Translations under genes and position numbers: made by a program | Notes under the pieces: model-generated | Database searches by the model: none | What the model was told of the DNA's origin: nothing | Seen by the model: only the letters and a program-made list of their open reading frames with translations | Shown here: positions 10,262 to 22,025 of the stretch, in pieces | Layout: each line of letters starts with the position of its first letter | Numbering within the stretch: the stretch's first letter is position 1 | DNA from: Laetiporus sulphureus 93-53 | Taxonomy: Eukaryota; Basidiomycota; Agaricomycetes; Polyporales; Laetiporaceae | DNA: 64,000 nt | NCBI RefSeq assembly: GCF_001632365.1 | Contig: NW_024468542.1 | Coordinates: 344,627-408,626 of the forward strand | Direction of reading: 5' to 3'

Positions 10262-11297
10262 TCAGCACGCGCATTCTTCGGCCAGCTTGCCCTCCATACC
10301 CTGCAGCCGGTTCAAAGACTCCTTGGCCGGCTCCAAAGCATCAACATCAATCCCGTTCCGCATGACACGAGGCACCGTATGGCATTGGAGGATAGACGAC
10401 GGGGAAAGTCGGGAGGCAATAGTCCTGTTGGGACTGCCGGTGTTGTAAGCTTCCTCGCGGTTATCGAGTCGCTGATTGATCCTCTCTCTGATTGGAAACT
10501 CGCAAGAGGAGGAGGACAAGGACGAAGACGAGGAGAACCGGCGATTGGGAGCCCTTTGAGAGTTGCGACGTCCGGAGCTGTACGCCCCCTCACGATAGTT
10601 GCACTGCCATTCGGCAGACGGCCTGCCGTAGGAGTCGACGGTCTCAGGGTTCTACGAGCGTTGGTCAGGCGTTGCTCTCATCACACACACCGTGCGGCTC
10701 ACCGATGCCGTTATAACCTCAGCCGCGAGATCCTGGGCTTCTACTTCCACCTGTCTTCTGCACATCTCTACAAGGTTGAATGCAACCGCCATTTGCTCAC
10801 CTCTCAACAAGAGACGCATGAACTCGACTGGCGGAAGGGCCGTCTGGACAAGTTCGCCACCAACCTAGCCATGATATAAGTGCATCAAACGAATGACCTT
10901 CGAAAACAAGGCAGCCTACCATGCTGTAGAAGGATGTTCTATTATCCCTGACAGGCACGATGCATTTCCATTCCATTTCATCGCCCAGCGGTTCTGCTGA
11001 TTCAGTATCGGAAGCTACCTGTGGCGTAGGTCGGATAGTTGGATGTCATATGGTGAGTGCACAGATTAACACGGATAGAGTGGTTGGCTGACTTACTGAT
11101 TGGATTTCGTCGTTCAACTCGTCCGTGTTAATTTGTGTATTCTTCAGAGTAAAGGTGTTGTAGGCGAAGGAAGTAGTCCGATGACCACATGCAGATTCTG
11201 ACAGCTCCGGACGAGGCTGTATGATGAGAAGAACGTATGGTAGTTTTTTGAGTAACGCATTGCGTGCTCTTTTCAAGAACTTGGAACCGAAGGCCAT
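10262..11297 (-). CDS. array-family member gamma-1
   Basis: Clean four-exon model, all phase 0: 11297-11097 (67 aa), 11018-10920 (33 aa), 10864-10703 (54 aa) and 10651-10262 (129 aa), 283 aa in all. The N-terminus is basic then hydrophobic: MAFGSKFLKRARNALLKKL followed by PYVLLIIQPRPELSESACGH. Exon 3 carries ELVQTALPPVEFMRLLLRGE, the family proline motif. Exon 4 starts with SAEWQCNYREGAYSSGRRN, has a Ser/Arg-rich middle and ends in a helix with LNRLQGMEGKLAEECAC. Every exon has a clear partner in gamma-2 (38991-40048). The N-terminal stretch could be a membrane anchor or an amphipathic helix; it does not look like a standard cleaved signal peptide. Function unknown. Confidence 0.7.
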
Positions 11298-11508
11298 CGT
11301 TGAGCGTTCGCGATGAGCGAGAATGAAGACAAAGGACAAAAGGTAAAAGACTAATAAAGCAGTGGCCACGTCGCAACGATGCGTCGTTGAGCTCAATGAG
11401 ATGCGATACTCAGCGCGCGATGCGTTGATCAGGTATAGGGCACTGGTCGTGGTGGGTGGACAAGCCTTGTTTGGGGAGTGGCACGGCCGGCCGAGTCGGT
11501 ATCTGTAT

Positions 11509-11530
11509 GGGCGCTTATACTAAGCGCCTG
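11509..11530 (-). promoter_or_regulatory. array-family upstream element (gamma-1)
   Basis: GGGCGCTTATAC then TAAGCGCC, about 215 bases before the gamma-1 ATG. Read on the gene strand it is GTATAAGCGCCC, TATA-like joined to the GCGCC core. Confidence 0.5.
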
Positions 11531-13592
11531 CCACCAAGCCAGTGCGAGCCACGCGCTATCTCGTGCCAGCTGCGCTCCGTCATCCCGCCTTTTTGCTCTC
11601 TGGAATGTCCTTTTATTTGATGTGTATGCAAAAAAGTAAGCATAAAGGCGTCTGCGCACACCCTCTGTTTTGTCTGCTCAACGTCGATTACGGACTACCA
11701 GAACGCTGCTGTAGACGGTTAATAGAGACTGTCAATTCATTGCATGCATCTGTCACCGATAAGTATATCTATGTTTGGGCTTATGGCTGCGTTCTTCATG
11801 CACTAGAGATAGTTCACATTTCAGAATGTGTGCTGATTACGAACAGTACGCGAACTATGATTTTGGCCGAAAGCAAATGCATTCCGGCAACTTCCATTTT
11901 TTTTCGGGTGGCCGCTATCACTGTAATGTCTCCTCTGCAGAACATCTGACGAAAGGAAAGGAAAAGGGGAAAAAAAGGCACTAAACCCACTATTTCGATA
12001 TATATCTTATCGCATTGATGGTTTCCGCTTGTTGAATGCATCTCCAACGTTTGAGGATTCTCTAGCAATCGTTCATTTTGTACTATGAAGGAGCTACAGG
12101 CAGCTCATAATTCTGTGGTACTTGTTTGACCTGTCTAAGTCATAAATTATGCTGCTAAATCTGATTCATGATACTCGAGAAATGCATCATGCATGGTTTT
12201 CATGCGGCTTGGGATGCCAAGCTCATGTTAAATCAGCAGTCATCATCAATGTATTTCTTCCATAACCCCCTGCCTTCTAGATGCATTCATCGATATTGTA
12301 TTTCAATCTTCGACACAAGAGCCTGGTAGATAGGCGAGACTACTGCTGACCTTGGATCCCACTATCGAGTGGCGCAGAGCCACCGACGCGCGTTGCACAG
12401 CGTCACTGCATCACATGATCGCGTTTCGGACTAGTACACATCGGCGTATCGCTCGAAATCGAAGTTAGATTATATTTGCATGTCGAGGCCGACCAACAAT
12501 TCTTCCTTGTCAAAGGATCCCATGATACTGAGAGCTGTTCATCTACGGTCAGTTATTCTTATGTATTGCATGATTCATCTCTGGCATATTTGAAATTTGT
12601 AGGTCGCGTTCCAAGCACTGAGCGTGTATACACTTATGAGTCTATGTTGAGTCCTTAAGTTATGCCGATTATATACTGAAAAGTAGAACTGGAGACTCGA
12701 GATGATGCAGTTGTCTTCGATGACGTTCGTTGTGATGCATCCCAAACTTACGCAACTCATTGTCGACCGTTGCAGGCATAATTTTGGAATGGGATTGATG
12801 CGTCATCGTCATGAAAAGTCTCGATGAGAAACGTTACGCACTGTTAAACCAGCTTTTGGAAACTCAGCCCAAATGTCCGAGATTGTAGTTGTCTTAGCAC
12901 TTGTCATGTTGACATGGAACTTACCACATAATCTACGTTTCGTTAATGATCGGTGATCTTGAAGGGCCACATCGGCGCCACAGGCAAGTACTGCCGTAAT
13001 TGGCGATTGTAATACTCAGCCTCGCACACTCGAGTCCCTGCTCCTGTTGCTTTTCATCCATGGCGACTGGGATATCTTGCTCGCCCTCTTGTCTTCTCCT
13101 TGCAGTCTGCTCACCTCGAATCTCTGGAATCTGAGCTCGGGAAAGAGAGTACTACGCTCACGTCGATCATGCAGTCTGTCTCATCGATGACGAAGCGGAC
13201 CTCGTGTGTTCAACGCATCGAATTCTATGATAGTGCAGCATATAAAGACGATCAAGTCAGATCCTGACTGCCAACGTCAGCCCTCCAACTGCCTTTCTTC
13301 TGTTCGCTATGTCGTGCTCTATGTCTTCCCATTCGCCTGCATTCACCATGGCCGCTTGTTGCTCGGAGGATCATGCTGTACGGATGGAGAAGTTGAGGGG
13401 AGGGGGCAAAGCTGAGATGGAGAGATGAGGAAAGACATTCGAATTCTTCTTGCAAAAAAACGACTTCGCAGTTACTCGAACGCTGGGTCACGTCTGGCAA
13501 CGTCTGCTCACGCATCGCCCACATTGATGCTCCTGCGTTGGATGCTCGTTAGCATTCAGAGCGACAATCAGGTCCAGAACTGACTCACAGCA
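11531..13592. other. intergenic, no gene seen
   Basis: About 11550-12700 shows only short unsupported frames. From 12720 on it is the third copy of the beta 3' flank repeat. Confidence 0.5.
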
Positions 13593-14191
13593 TCAGCCGT
13601 CGAGTTGGGACTGTCTCTTCATTTTGGTGGCTTTGTCCAGCGATCGTCCGTTGGCCCGAACACGGAGCACGTTCTGCGGCTCCGAAATCGCAGACAGATT
13701 GGCCTTATCCTCCGAGGTAGTTGGATTCTCAGTGCCATGTCCGATGGGTACATCGGTCTGTATGTACATCTGTATATTATGCGCTCTCATATGTTGATAT
13801 CTGACGCACCGTGGCATTGCGAAGCCTTTCCTTATTCTCTGCATGAATTTGCTCTTCCCGCTCCTTCAAGAGGTCAAGAAGACCCACTTACAGCTCGGGG
13901 GAATGTCGCCTCTGCAGTGGTCGGTCGATCACTCCGGCTTCATCATGAAATGCCTTGACAACTATGGTAAGCACACAGGATATTACGAATACATTGTGGC
14001 TGGTGAACTTACTTCGCGACCGTCATGGGCCGTATTGTGCTGTGTGTTTGCATAGGCAGCCTTGCTGTAATCGTATACGGTCGTGAACCGAAGACGGGGT
14101 GGAGCGATCGGCTGCTTGTCGTGCGAGAGATGCTCCTTACGTTTGGTGGCGGTGGTATTATTGAGATCGAGGTCTTCGAGAGAGTAGCCAT
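13593..14191 (-). pseudogene. array-family member beta-3, start-proximal frameshift
   Basis: Exon 1 (14191 to about 14012) has the beta frame PIAPPRLRFTTVYDYSKAAY and ends NTQHNTAHDGRE. Exon 2 contains SPELQVGLLDLLKEREEQIH. Exon 3 starts MYIQTDVPIGHGTEN and stops at LDG (13593). The ATG at 14191 (MATLSKTS) is one base out of frame with the beta frame, at a different place from the lesion in beta-1. An 8-base gap in exon 3 relative to beta-1 produces the early stop. If no in-frame upstream start exists, the gene is not functional. Confidence 0.45.
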
Positions 14192-14865
14192 TGTATGGTC
14201 GAGATCTCGCTGAAAAGTGGCGCGTACTCGCAGCTGAGCGATGAGAGGAAGGTGTATAAATAGAGGTAGTTGTCAGTATTCCGTGTGTTTGCATTCAGCG
14301 CGTACATCAACTAATGTTATGTATTCTCTGAAGGTGCCGAGTGGGAGTTACGATGAAGGGGGACGCGACTCAAGAGGGCGAGGGTGACATGTTGTCATTC
14401 GGCGTCAAGGTCACCCTGTCCGGCTTAGGCTATCGAGTGGCAACCACGCACGGACGGGCCTAAATTTTCGTGCAACATGGTCTCATTGTCAAGTAACATG
14501 TAGTTGTATATGATGGTAAGTTCGAGTAATGACATCGGAGCGTCGAATTAAATACAGGTTTTGAACCTTTTTTTGGCGAACATCAGATGTTCTCCGACAT
14601 TTCATTGCAGTCTTCCTTCCCGTCTGTAACTGGTCATCGTGCGATGAAGCGGAGACTGTCCTCGGAGTGTGGCACTATCACCAATAGGACAATGTCGCGG
14701 ATTCGATCAGTGCGATCCTTCAAGGCGGACTTGGCTGCTCGTCGACGAGATTTAAGTAATCACAGTATGACTAAATCCATGCGGCGCGGCTGAGTTTGCT
14801 TTCAGGTGGACCAGAACACGTCTGTGGCAGATGGATTGTGGTCACAGCGTACGATGGACGCTAGG

Positions 14866-15745
14866 CTAGATGAAGACATCGAGGCACCTTCCTGGACGGC
14901 CACTGCCTCCGTTCTTGGCATATCGGGGTAAATTGTGAATAGAGCTCGCAGCGCTGTGGGCAACGTTTGATGAAGCTTGCAAGTGTTCGACATCACTGAC
15001 GATGGTGCGAACCCTTTTCGTAGGCCTGACACATATGGAGTCTTGCTCCAACCGTTTTCTGTGGTGCATGGTCTCCAATTGGGAGGGCTTCAAAGGGTAT
15101 CTCCGCCAACTCTATTCATGAGAACTTGTGCCTCGTCCTTTCTCAAGACCACGACTTTCCCATTTATATCTTGGTATCCCCACTTGCCGTGTAGGATACT
15201 GTCATATGACTGTCGGGCAGGAATTGGCTGAGGCATCATAATCAGGATGGGACGCAGCCGTAGTTCGCCCTGTTCGTCATTGGTTATTGCCTCGCCAGAT
15301 GCCTACAACGAAATGAGTATCGCAGCAATCCACGAATTCTTCTAGACTCACGGCAGCCCAATATTCTACGAGATTTCTATCCCCATCAACCGATTCGGTC
15401 CATTTCCACCACTGTTCCGCGGCTTCCAAGGATTTGTCATCGGCGGGCATAATCCAAGGAGGACAGGCACGATGCTTCCAACCACCGAAGTCCTGATTCG
15501 ATTCACGGTGAGTCCACAGAATGATGCGGACGTTAACTGCTGACCTGACCAATGGGAACACCGTCTGTGATCGCCTCACTCTGTACACTCATGAAGGATT
15601 GTGTGTCGGAGATCTGTTGATCGTCCACGCTCGGGTCCGGGTCATCGCCCCAATTGATCCATTCATTGAAGGACGGCGTGGGCGCATCTCCTTCATAATT
15701 TACTGACAAGGTGCTCAATTTGTTCTCCATTAGAGGAGTGGCCAT
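14866..15745 (-). pseudogene. array-family member alpha-2, frameshifted
   Basis: Exon 1 15745-15545 (67 aa, same length as alpha-1, MATPLMENKLSTLS), exon 2 15492-15352 (47 aa, DFGGWKHRACPPWI with WWKWTES), exon 3 from 15302 (ASGEAITNDEQGELRLRP, then MMPQPIPARQSY and ILHGKWGYQDINGKVVVLR). At the point matching alpha-1 DSLWTT one base is missing, so translation ends at TGA 15092-15090. The family-like frame resumes after it with CVRPTKRVRTIVSDVE and stays open to 14866. A 1-base deletion in an otherwise well kept gene suggests recent loss, unless an intron removes the lesion. Confidence 0.55.
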
Positions 15746-17089
15746 GACGAATTCAAAGGCCTGACTGATTAGATGACGAGTGGCAATGCGACCGGGTTCA
15801 ACAGCGATGAGCAACAGATAGATATCACGCCCGGGCCTACTGCCTAGCGTTTCGCAGAAGGGCAGAGGAGGCGGTCGACAAGCAGAGGTCAAATGCGTGG
15901 CTTTTATGCTCGTGATGAGCGGGGAAGTGGGACGATATCCAAACAATGCAACTCGAACACGTTGATCTGTGGCGGTCATCACGCTCGCTTACGGATGCAT
16001 CAAATCCGAAGTCTTGGGTTCTAAAGAGGCCGGGAGATTGTGTATATGTTTTGTGCTTGCCTTGCCTTACACTATGTGGTCGAGACGGTGTAGTAGACAA
16101 TATTCTCTCCAGCACGTCTCGCGATCAAATCGAAAGGCCAGCTCCTCCTTCCTCCCTTAAGTGATCGCTCGCAACCCATGATTATCCTTTCATGGTGGCA
16201 TTTTCCCACACCTTCTCCTTGTGGTCGTCGTCCAGCACCATATCCAATAGCGGTCACCGGCCCGGTGGCTGAGCCCATAACTCCTCCCACCAGGACCACT
16301 TTGCATCCACCTGTTCCTTCCAGCTGATGCGGCCAATGGCTAAGGTGGTACTCTAACCCTGAAGTTAGCAAATTATGTCTGGATGTATTCGCCGTTTTCT
16401 CTGCCTGTCTCCGAACGGCACTAACTCTTTGCCTGCATGTTTCATCTGCCAAAAATAATATGTCTTGATTGTGCATCTTGAATTTCTCCAGCGCTTCGTA
16501 TGGCCCTTGCTGGCCTGGTCATTATTTGAAGCACGAGGCGTTGACTCCGACAGAGACATATCTATAATACTGGCCGAAGCAGACGCAGCCTTGGAACTCC
16601 AATGCTTCGGGTCACCTCAAAATGCGTTTAGCTAGATAGAAGAGGGAACTTTAACCTGTCATTGTGTCCAACGAAGGTCGTTTCTACGGCATGGCCTTGT
16701 TTCATGGCTTCATGCGCGTTATCGCTGCACGAACGGACGGGTGGAACGACTATACCACCACTAAATGCTATGTAGCTTAGGATTGAGTTCTTCCTTGTAT
16801 ATGACTGAACCTTAAACACTCAAATCAGACAACCCTCCCATGAGAAAAAATTGTTAGATTTGTTATCGACTTAATGCTCTTTATAAGGATGGCATCTCCA
16901 CGCGTGGAATATTTATGTCTGGAGGCCCGCAGGCATCGCGTTCAGCCACAGCCGCGTCGTTATATCATCACGTGGTCGCGTATTGTGCGATTCAGTGGGT
17001 GCGCGCTTGTTCGACCACTCTCTCTAGCTCTGCTCTGATTTTCAGCGCATAGCATTCGCAGAAATACCCTCTATAAGGCATTCCTTACT
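15746..17089. other. intergenic
   Basis: 15760-16480 is the duplicated upstream region of alpha-2, including CGTTGATCTGTGGCGG near 15960. 16480-17089 shows no supportable gene and leads into the Dad4 gene. Confidence 0.5.
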
Positions 17090-17368
17090 ATGGAGAACCC
17101 ACATGCTGAACGACAGAATATCCTCCTCCAGCGTATCATCAAGAATGCCGTACGTTTCCCGGTTTCTTGTCGGGGTCGGCTGCGTAGTCTTTATTGACAT
17201 AAACCCTAGGATAAATGCACAGAAACCATTATTGAGTTGAATCACTGTCTGGAGGAAATCATCCGCGCAAACTCGCAGGTGAAGACGGCAGCAGATTTGG
17301 TGACGAAATATCGGAAGAATGTGCAATACAATTTGGAGGCGATGAAAGGCTCAGAAGATGCGAAGTAG
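17090..17368 (+). CDS. DAD4: DASH/Dam1 complex subunit Dad4
   Basis: Two exons, 17090-17149 and 17210-17368, separated by a 60-base GTACGT...CCCTAG intron, give a complete 72-residue protein, the same length as yeast Dad4. It starts MENPHAERQNILLQRIIKNA, continues through an internal ETIIELNHCLEEI and ends KNVQYNLEAMKGSEDAK. The MENPH start, the helix after it and the VQ.NLEA motif near the C-terminus are the hallmarks of Dad4. In the DASH complex Dad4 helps couple kinetochores to spindle microtubules in the nucleus. The gene is short and entire, and sits alone among array-family genes. No lesion seen. Confidence 0.93.
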
Positions 17369-19291
17369 CTGTATGTCGTCCAGGAGGGATACGAGGGCTT
17401 TAGATTGTTTCTGAGCTGTGAGTCGATCGCATATCATATTCTTAGCCCCGCCGTTGACACAACTTTTCCAAGTACCAATCGTCAACTTCAGACTGCATGA
17501 ATTGCTAAATATGCTGTACATCTTGTATTGTAGCTGTATAATGTAGACGTTATGGGAGCATCGCTCTTCTCAACGACAACTACTGATGACTGCTATGTGA
17601 AATGGCGATTTTGTTGTCCTTCCTGAATCCTCAAGGCCTCACTCGACAGTCCAACTTGTTGCTTGTATATATAGTGGAGGCACCACTGAATACGACGTGA
17701 CTTCATGCATTTCCAGCTTCACAAACACAGTACTACATATGCCACACACTGCGCACGGATGGCCCACAAGTCCAAACTGATACCATGGTGGTTGCGTTGA
17801 GCTAACTGGTGGCAAGGCGAGCGAAATTTCAACGCCACTGTCGGAAAGTTAGACGCCATCGTGGCGCTCAGCGCGAGAGAGCAGCCCGATCAGAATCTTT
17901 TCATCGAGTTTCTATAGGTTCCTATGGCCGCCATCACTCCTTGCTTTGGTCGCCTCAGACGTCGCCGTCATGACTTGTGCTGTTTGTGTCTGCAGCGTTA
18001 TATGTGGGAAGCTGAGGCGGCGTGCTGTATCAGAAGAGAACTTCAACTGCTTGCGCGATCAACCCTGCCGTAGAGGTCGTTACGTCGTGGTTGGGCCTCT
18101 GGGTTTGCGCCTTGTATTAGAATCGGCACTAGTGAGTAACACGCTCGGACTGCTTCAGTTGTCCATGTTGCATCCTTACTTCCTTCGTGCGTACCTTGCA
18201 ATCGATCTCCTCCCGCCTTCCTCAGTTCGGATAGTTCTTGCGATTTGCAAAGCTGGATAAAGAAGGCGTGCGGAGTATAGGAATCGTGACGTGGAGACGG
18301 AATGAGACGTACCTGCGGCTCCCTGTTTGCATCCTTGCCGACCTGTGGCTAAGGCGCGAAACGCTTCAGATGACAAGGGGAGCTTTCACTACCGTTATCG
18401 AGGTATGCGGGATCTTGCAAACGATTGCGGGTGAACATTTGGGCGTACCCTGATGTCTGTTGATTTTCCAGGGACCCTTTGTGAGTAATGGAGCAAAGAA
18501 GGAGCAGCATACCTTTTTACTGATCCGAATTGTAGTCAGCTCAACAGTGTCGCTCTGACCGCATCCCTCAAACTGGCAGCCTCGCAAAGATCCTACAGCT
18601 GGATTTATATGCTCCACGCCATTTTGAGGTCCTCTTTTCCATTCAATCAATCAAGTCCACGCCTGGGACCGTGGTCTCCGGAAACGGCTTCCGGCGTGAA
18701 AATGGCTAAATGGATAAGCGGACGCGTCAATCCATTGCCTTCTGCTACACCGTTCAGCGTGAATGACATCTCATCAACCTTGGAGAATGCTTACAGATAG
18801 CTGGAAGCTTGTGATTGCAGGGCTAGACGCAGTTACCAGAGGCCGCACATATTCGACCGGACTGCAAGGCACTCGTGAGCATGCAGCATGAAGCGATACC
18901 CACTCGAATCCAGTTGACTTACTGTTGTCTACCAGGTCGCTGTATGCGTTCATGCGGTGATTCACATACCTCAACTCATGACATTCACATTGCGCTTAGA
19001 TGGTGCATTTTTCGGGCAAGTGATCCCATTACCTAGAAATCGGTATGCTCACCATCACATAGTGCAGATGTGAAGGTCTCCAAGATTAAAACTCACCTTC
19101 GTGGCCTCAGTCTTCCCCGTCTTCGCACGCCTTCGGAGAATAATTGAAGCCCCGATGTTCAGGCTGAAGCTTACTGCTCAACGAAGTATCTGGAATGTTG
19201 GCCATATGTCGCAGAGCTAAATGAATAATGGCGGCTGATCTGTGTGCGACGGATCAGGTTCTTCTAGGGATGGCATGTGGCCACTAGACCT
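17369..19291. other. intergenic, no supported gene
   Basis: Several short frames occur, for example a 49-codon frame around 17924-18073 starting MAAITPCFGRLRRRRH, but none carries a motif, a clear intron pattern or a copy elsewhere in the window. Confidence 0.4.
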
Positions 19292-19492
19292 ATGATTATT
19301 GTCCCTTCGAAAGCGAAGAACGCCAAACATCAGAAGGTGTATCCTACTCTATCACTCGTCGACCGGATCAGCGAAGAATATGAGAGGTGGAGCAAAGGAT
19401 GTTGGTGCTCAAGGGCTAAAGAAATGGACAAATTGCGAAATATGCGTTCTGAACTAAGTAAATCCAAGCATCTACGCGCCCGTGGCGAGTAG
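19292..19492 (+). CDS. small hypothetical protein
   Basis: A 66-codon frame from ATG 19292 (MIIVPSKAKNAKHQK...) with a charged, likely helical middle (RISEEYERWSKG) and a basic end. About 70 bases further on, ATG 19564 opens a second frame with NLPDVTIIAPSNFGRCAYII and RLTGNGRQYHKVYLGWKN, which may run into an intron at about 19682. They could be exons of one gene or unrelated chance frames; neither has a counterpart in the window and I recognise no family. Confidence 0.25.
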   Translation: MIIVPSKAKNAKHQKVYPTLSLVDRISEEYERWSKGCWCSRAKEMDKLRNMRSELSKSKHLRARGE

Positions 19493-20183
19493 TGTGACCA
19501 CAGAAACCAAGGGCTATCAGAACGCTAAGTAATTGTCTGTGTAACTCACTCGAGTGAGTTGTACATGAACCTGCCTGACGTTACCATTATAGCTCCTAGC
19601 AACTTCGGCCGCTGCGCATACATCATTCGTCTCACGGGCAATGGGCGCCAGTACCATAAAGTGTATCTGGGCTGGAAGAATATGTGCGTATGTTGTTTTC
19701 TATCATTATTTCTATCTCCAATGCTGCAAGCCGAATGAGGCCTCCTTATACACGTACATGTGTTGGGGTTCACTTGCACACTACGAACTGCCCTCATTTG
19801 TTTCCTCAACGTCATCCGTCCTCCATTGACCATTATAAGACTCTTCGCCAGCCACACCAGCCGTGCTCCCTCTGCCTTTCTTCCCCGATCACGGTACGCC
19901 TCACAGCGAGGCGACTTCACTGCTTTCTTGGTCCTGCGGTGGATCGTAGTGCAGAGCGGCGCAAGGAGCATGACCAGCTATAACGGAAGCTTGATACAAC
20001 TCACCGATAAAGTGCTGTATGCTGTCGATGTCCGGAGAAGTGCCATCCGTCATTGGCATGTGCTCATCAACGCGTTGGTGGTCGCCAATGTGTGCCATTT
20101 ACCACGGATACGCAATGTGAACTCAAACCTCGGGACCGATGTCTTGGATTGAAAGGCCACATTCATCCGTCAAAGCCGTATGT

Positions 20184-21082
20184 CTACCCAGGACCTTCCA
20201 CAGAGAGTATCGCAAGCCAGGGATCTGAGACATCAAACAATTCCTGTGATGAACTACAAAGCGGCGTAGTGTCCTCGGCCTTCCCGAGCGCTCCCGCGCC
20301 TTTCGTGAAGTCAGGGTCTTCGACGTCGAGTACGGCTCCGCCCATCAGCTGACATTGTCGCTCTTTCTCCGGGTCTTCAGTATGGGGGAGTCGCTCAAAG
20401 TCTCTCTGATCGTCGCCCGTGGATTCTTCGCTTGTGCTGTACGATCGGCGTTCAAAATCCTGCTGGCAAAATCGATTGTCGTTCTGATTGTGGTGTACGC
20501 AACGTCTGCTTACCCATTTTCTCGTAACGGCAACATTGTCGGCCGTCTTCTTCGACTCCGCAACCTGCTGATTCCCCGAGTCTCGGCACCTTCCATCTAC
20601 CGGTGGCACCGCTAGTCTCGACGGAGCTGCCGACTTGGATGATGACTTAATGCCATCTACGTAAGTAAATAAACCCAATGATACCTAATGTCAGCTTACA
20701 GTTCGGTTGCAGTCCTCAAGACAAGGTTGATCGCATTGAATGCTGTAGCTGTGCGCTGCACGGCCTAAGGAAACTGCAGAACCTGACGGGCCGGCTGATC
20801 GTGAACGCCGGATTGCAAAACCTTCTAGCCTGTCGTGTCCGCACTGGAGACGTTAACGGTAAGCACAGAAGTTATGACGAACTCAACGACTCGCTGACTT
20901 ACAGGCTGACGTTCGTGGGTCGTCTTTACTTCTGTGCTTGCAGCCTTTGTAGCCGTGAGGATTTTCAATGAGCTTGTTCCATTTGCATCATCTTTCCGCA
21001 TTCGCTTGGCTCTTGGCTCGATGATAAGCAAAAGCCTGCGTTTAATGGCTACTCCAGCCTTCTTCAAAAAGGAAAAGTCCAT
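20184..21082 (-). CDS. array-family member (single copy, 20 kb)
   Basis: Exon 1 21082-20903 (60 aa) starts MDFSFLKKAGVAIKRRLLLI and ends in TTHERQP before GTAAGTCAGC. Exon 2 (about 20857-20714) is Cys-containing, ending LEDCNRT. Exon 3 carries LAVPPVDG, matching the proline motif of the family; its acceptor is uncertain (CATCCAAG keeps phase 0). Exon 4 starts QDFERRSYSTSEES, contains EKERQCQLMGGAVLDVEDPD and ends at 20184. The exon plan and intron 1 resemble gamma-1, but sequence identity is low. Basic N-terminus, acidic C-terminus. Function unknown. Confidence 0.55.
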
Positions 21083-22025
21083 CTATAGACCGTCTCTGGA
21101 TGAAACGTCACGCTGCCATGGTAATGTCAGTATGTGATTCTGTGCTGAATGCACTCGCGGGTATACTGACATAGATTTGGCATGAAATGAGTACGGAAGA
21201 CCGAGTGGCGTACTGAGCGGGTCATGATCAAGTGCGGCATCCCAGAAAGGGATCGCTTATATCTGGGCGCTAACAGTCTTAATGGGCGATTCCAAAGCAA
21301 TCGCAATCTGCCTGAACCCAACGGGCCGGAAAATGGCTTCGAACTCCATGACTCATCTTAGCATGCATAATCTGCCGCTCACCAGTGCAGGGTGCCGTCG
21401 CTAGATACCATGTGTGACGTTCACATCTGGCCTTCATCCGACGTCTCCGCTGCTCTTCAGCTACAGCGCACTTGCTCTGCGTCGTCGACCGCTTATCAGC
21501 AATAGCGTGTCCAAGTGTACCATTCTACACCTTCGCATTCCATCGCCTCGAAAATGATGGGCTGATCCCCTAGCTCGAACCCACCGCATTGTCATCGCTA
21601 ATGAACACATCTAGCGAAACGACCATTTACCATGCAGAATCATACTTGATCTAATCTGGATACCACTTCAGTTTCTGGCTACCCTCGATGCCTCCGGTGG
21701 ATGGTCCGGAATGCAATTCCTCTTCGTTTCTTCGTAGAAATCGTTCATCATAACGCTGGGCTACCGTGAGTGTCGTGGCATATATCCGCACAAAATACAG
21801 CAACGCATTGCAAACTGCATAAGAAAAGCAAGAGAGCATATCGATGTGGCATAGTGCGTAAGTCCTCTCGTTCAACTTGGAGATAGATAGCATAGCTAAA
21901 AATTACTCTCTTTTTGTCGTGTTTTTGGTGGTGAAGAAGGAGGTGGCTAGTCTTTTTTTTGCGGTGTCCATGGTGGTGAAAGGAAGTCATACGTGTGAAC
22001 ATGAGGCCACGGCTGGAATGGTCGC
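21083..22025. other. intergenic
   Basis: Holds the likely upstream element of the 20 kb member near 21265 (CTGGGCGCTAAC). The rest, 21300-22025, has no supportable gene. Confidence 0.4.

Larger units (their letters stand above)
12720..16480. repeat. alpha/beta segmental duplication, copy 3
   Basis: About 3.7 kb with the same order as copy 1: 3' flank, beta-3, alpha-2, alpha upstream region. Confidence 0.7.

Noticed and set aside
10259..10879. 206-codon plus-strand open frame
   Set aside because: It lies antisense to gamma-1 exons 3 and 4, whose minus-strand reading has correct splice sites and a clear homologue in gamma-2.
11190..11297. Cleaved secretion signal peptides on family members
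   Set aside because: Hydrophobic N-terminal stretches are short, follow a highly basic helix and lack a clear cleavage site; most members have acidic or polar starts. I cannot support secretion.
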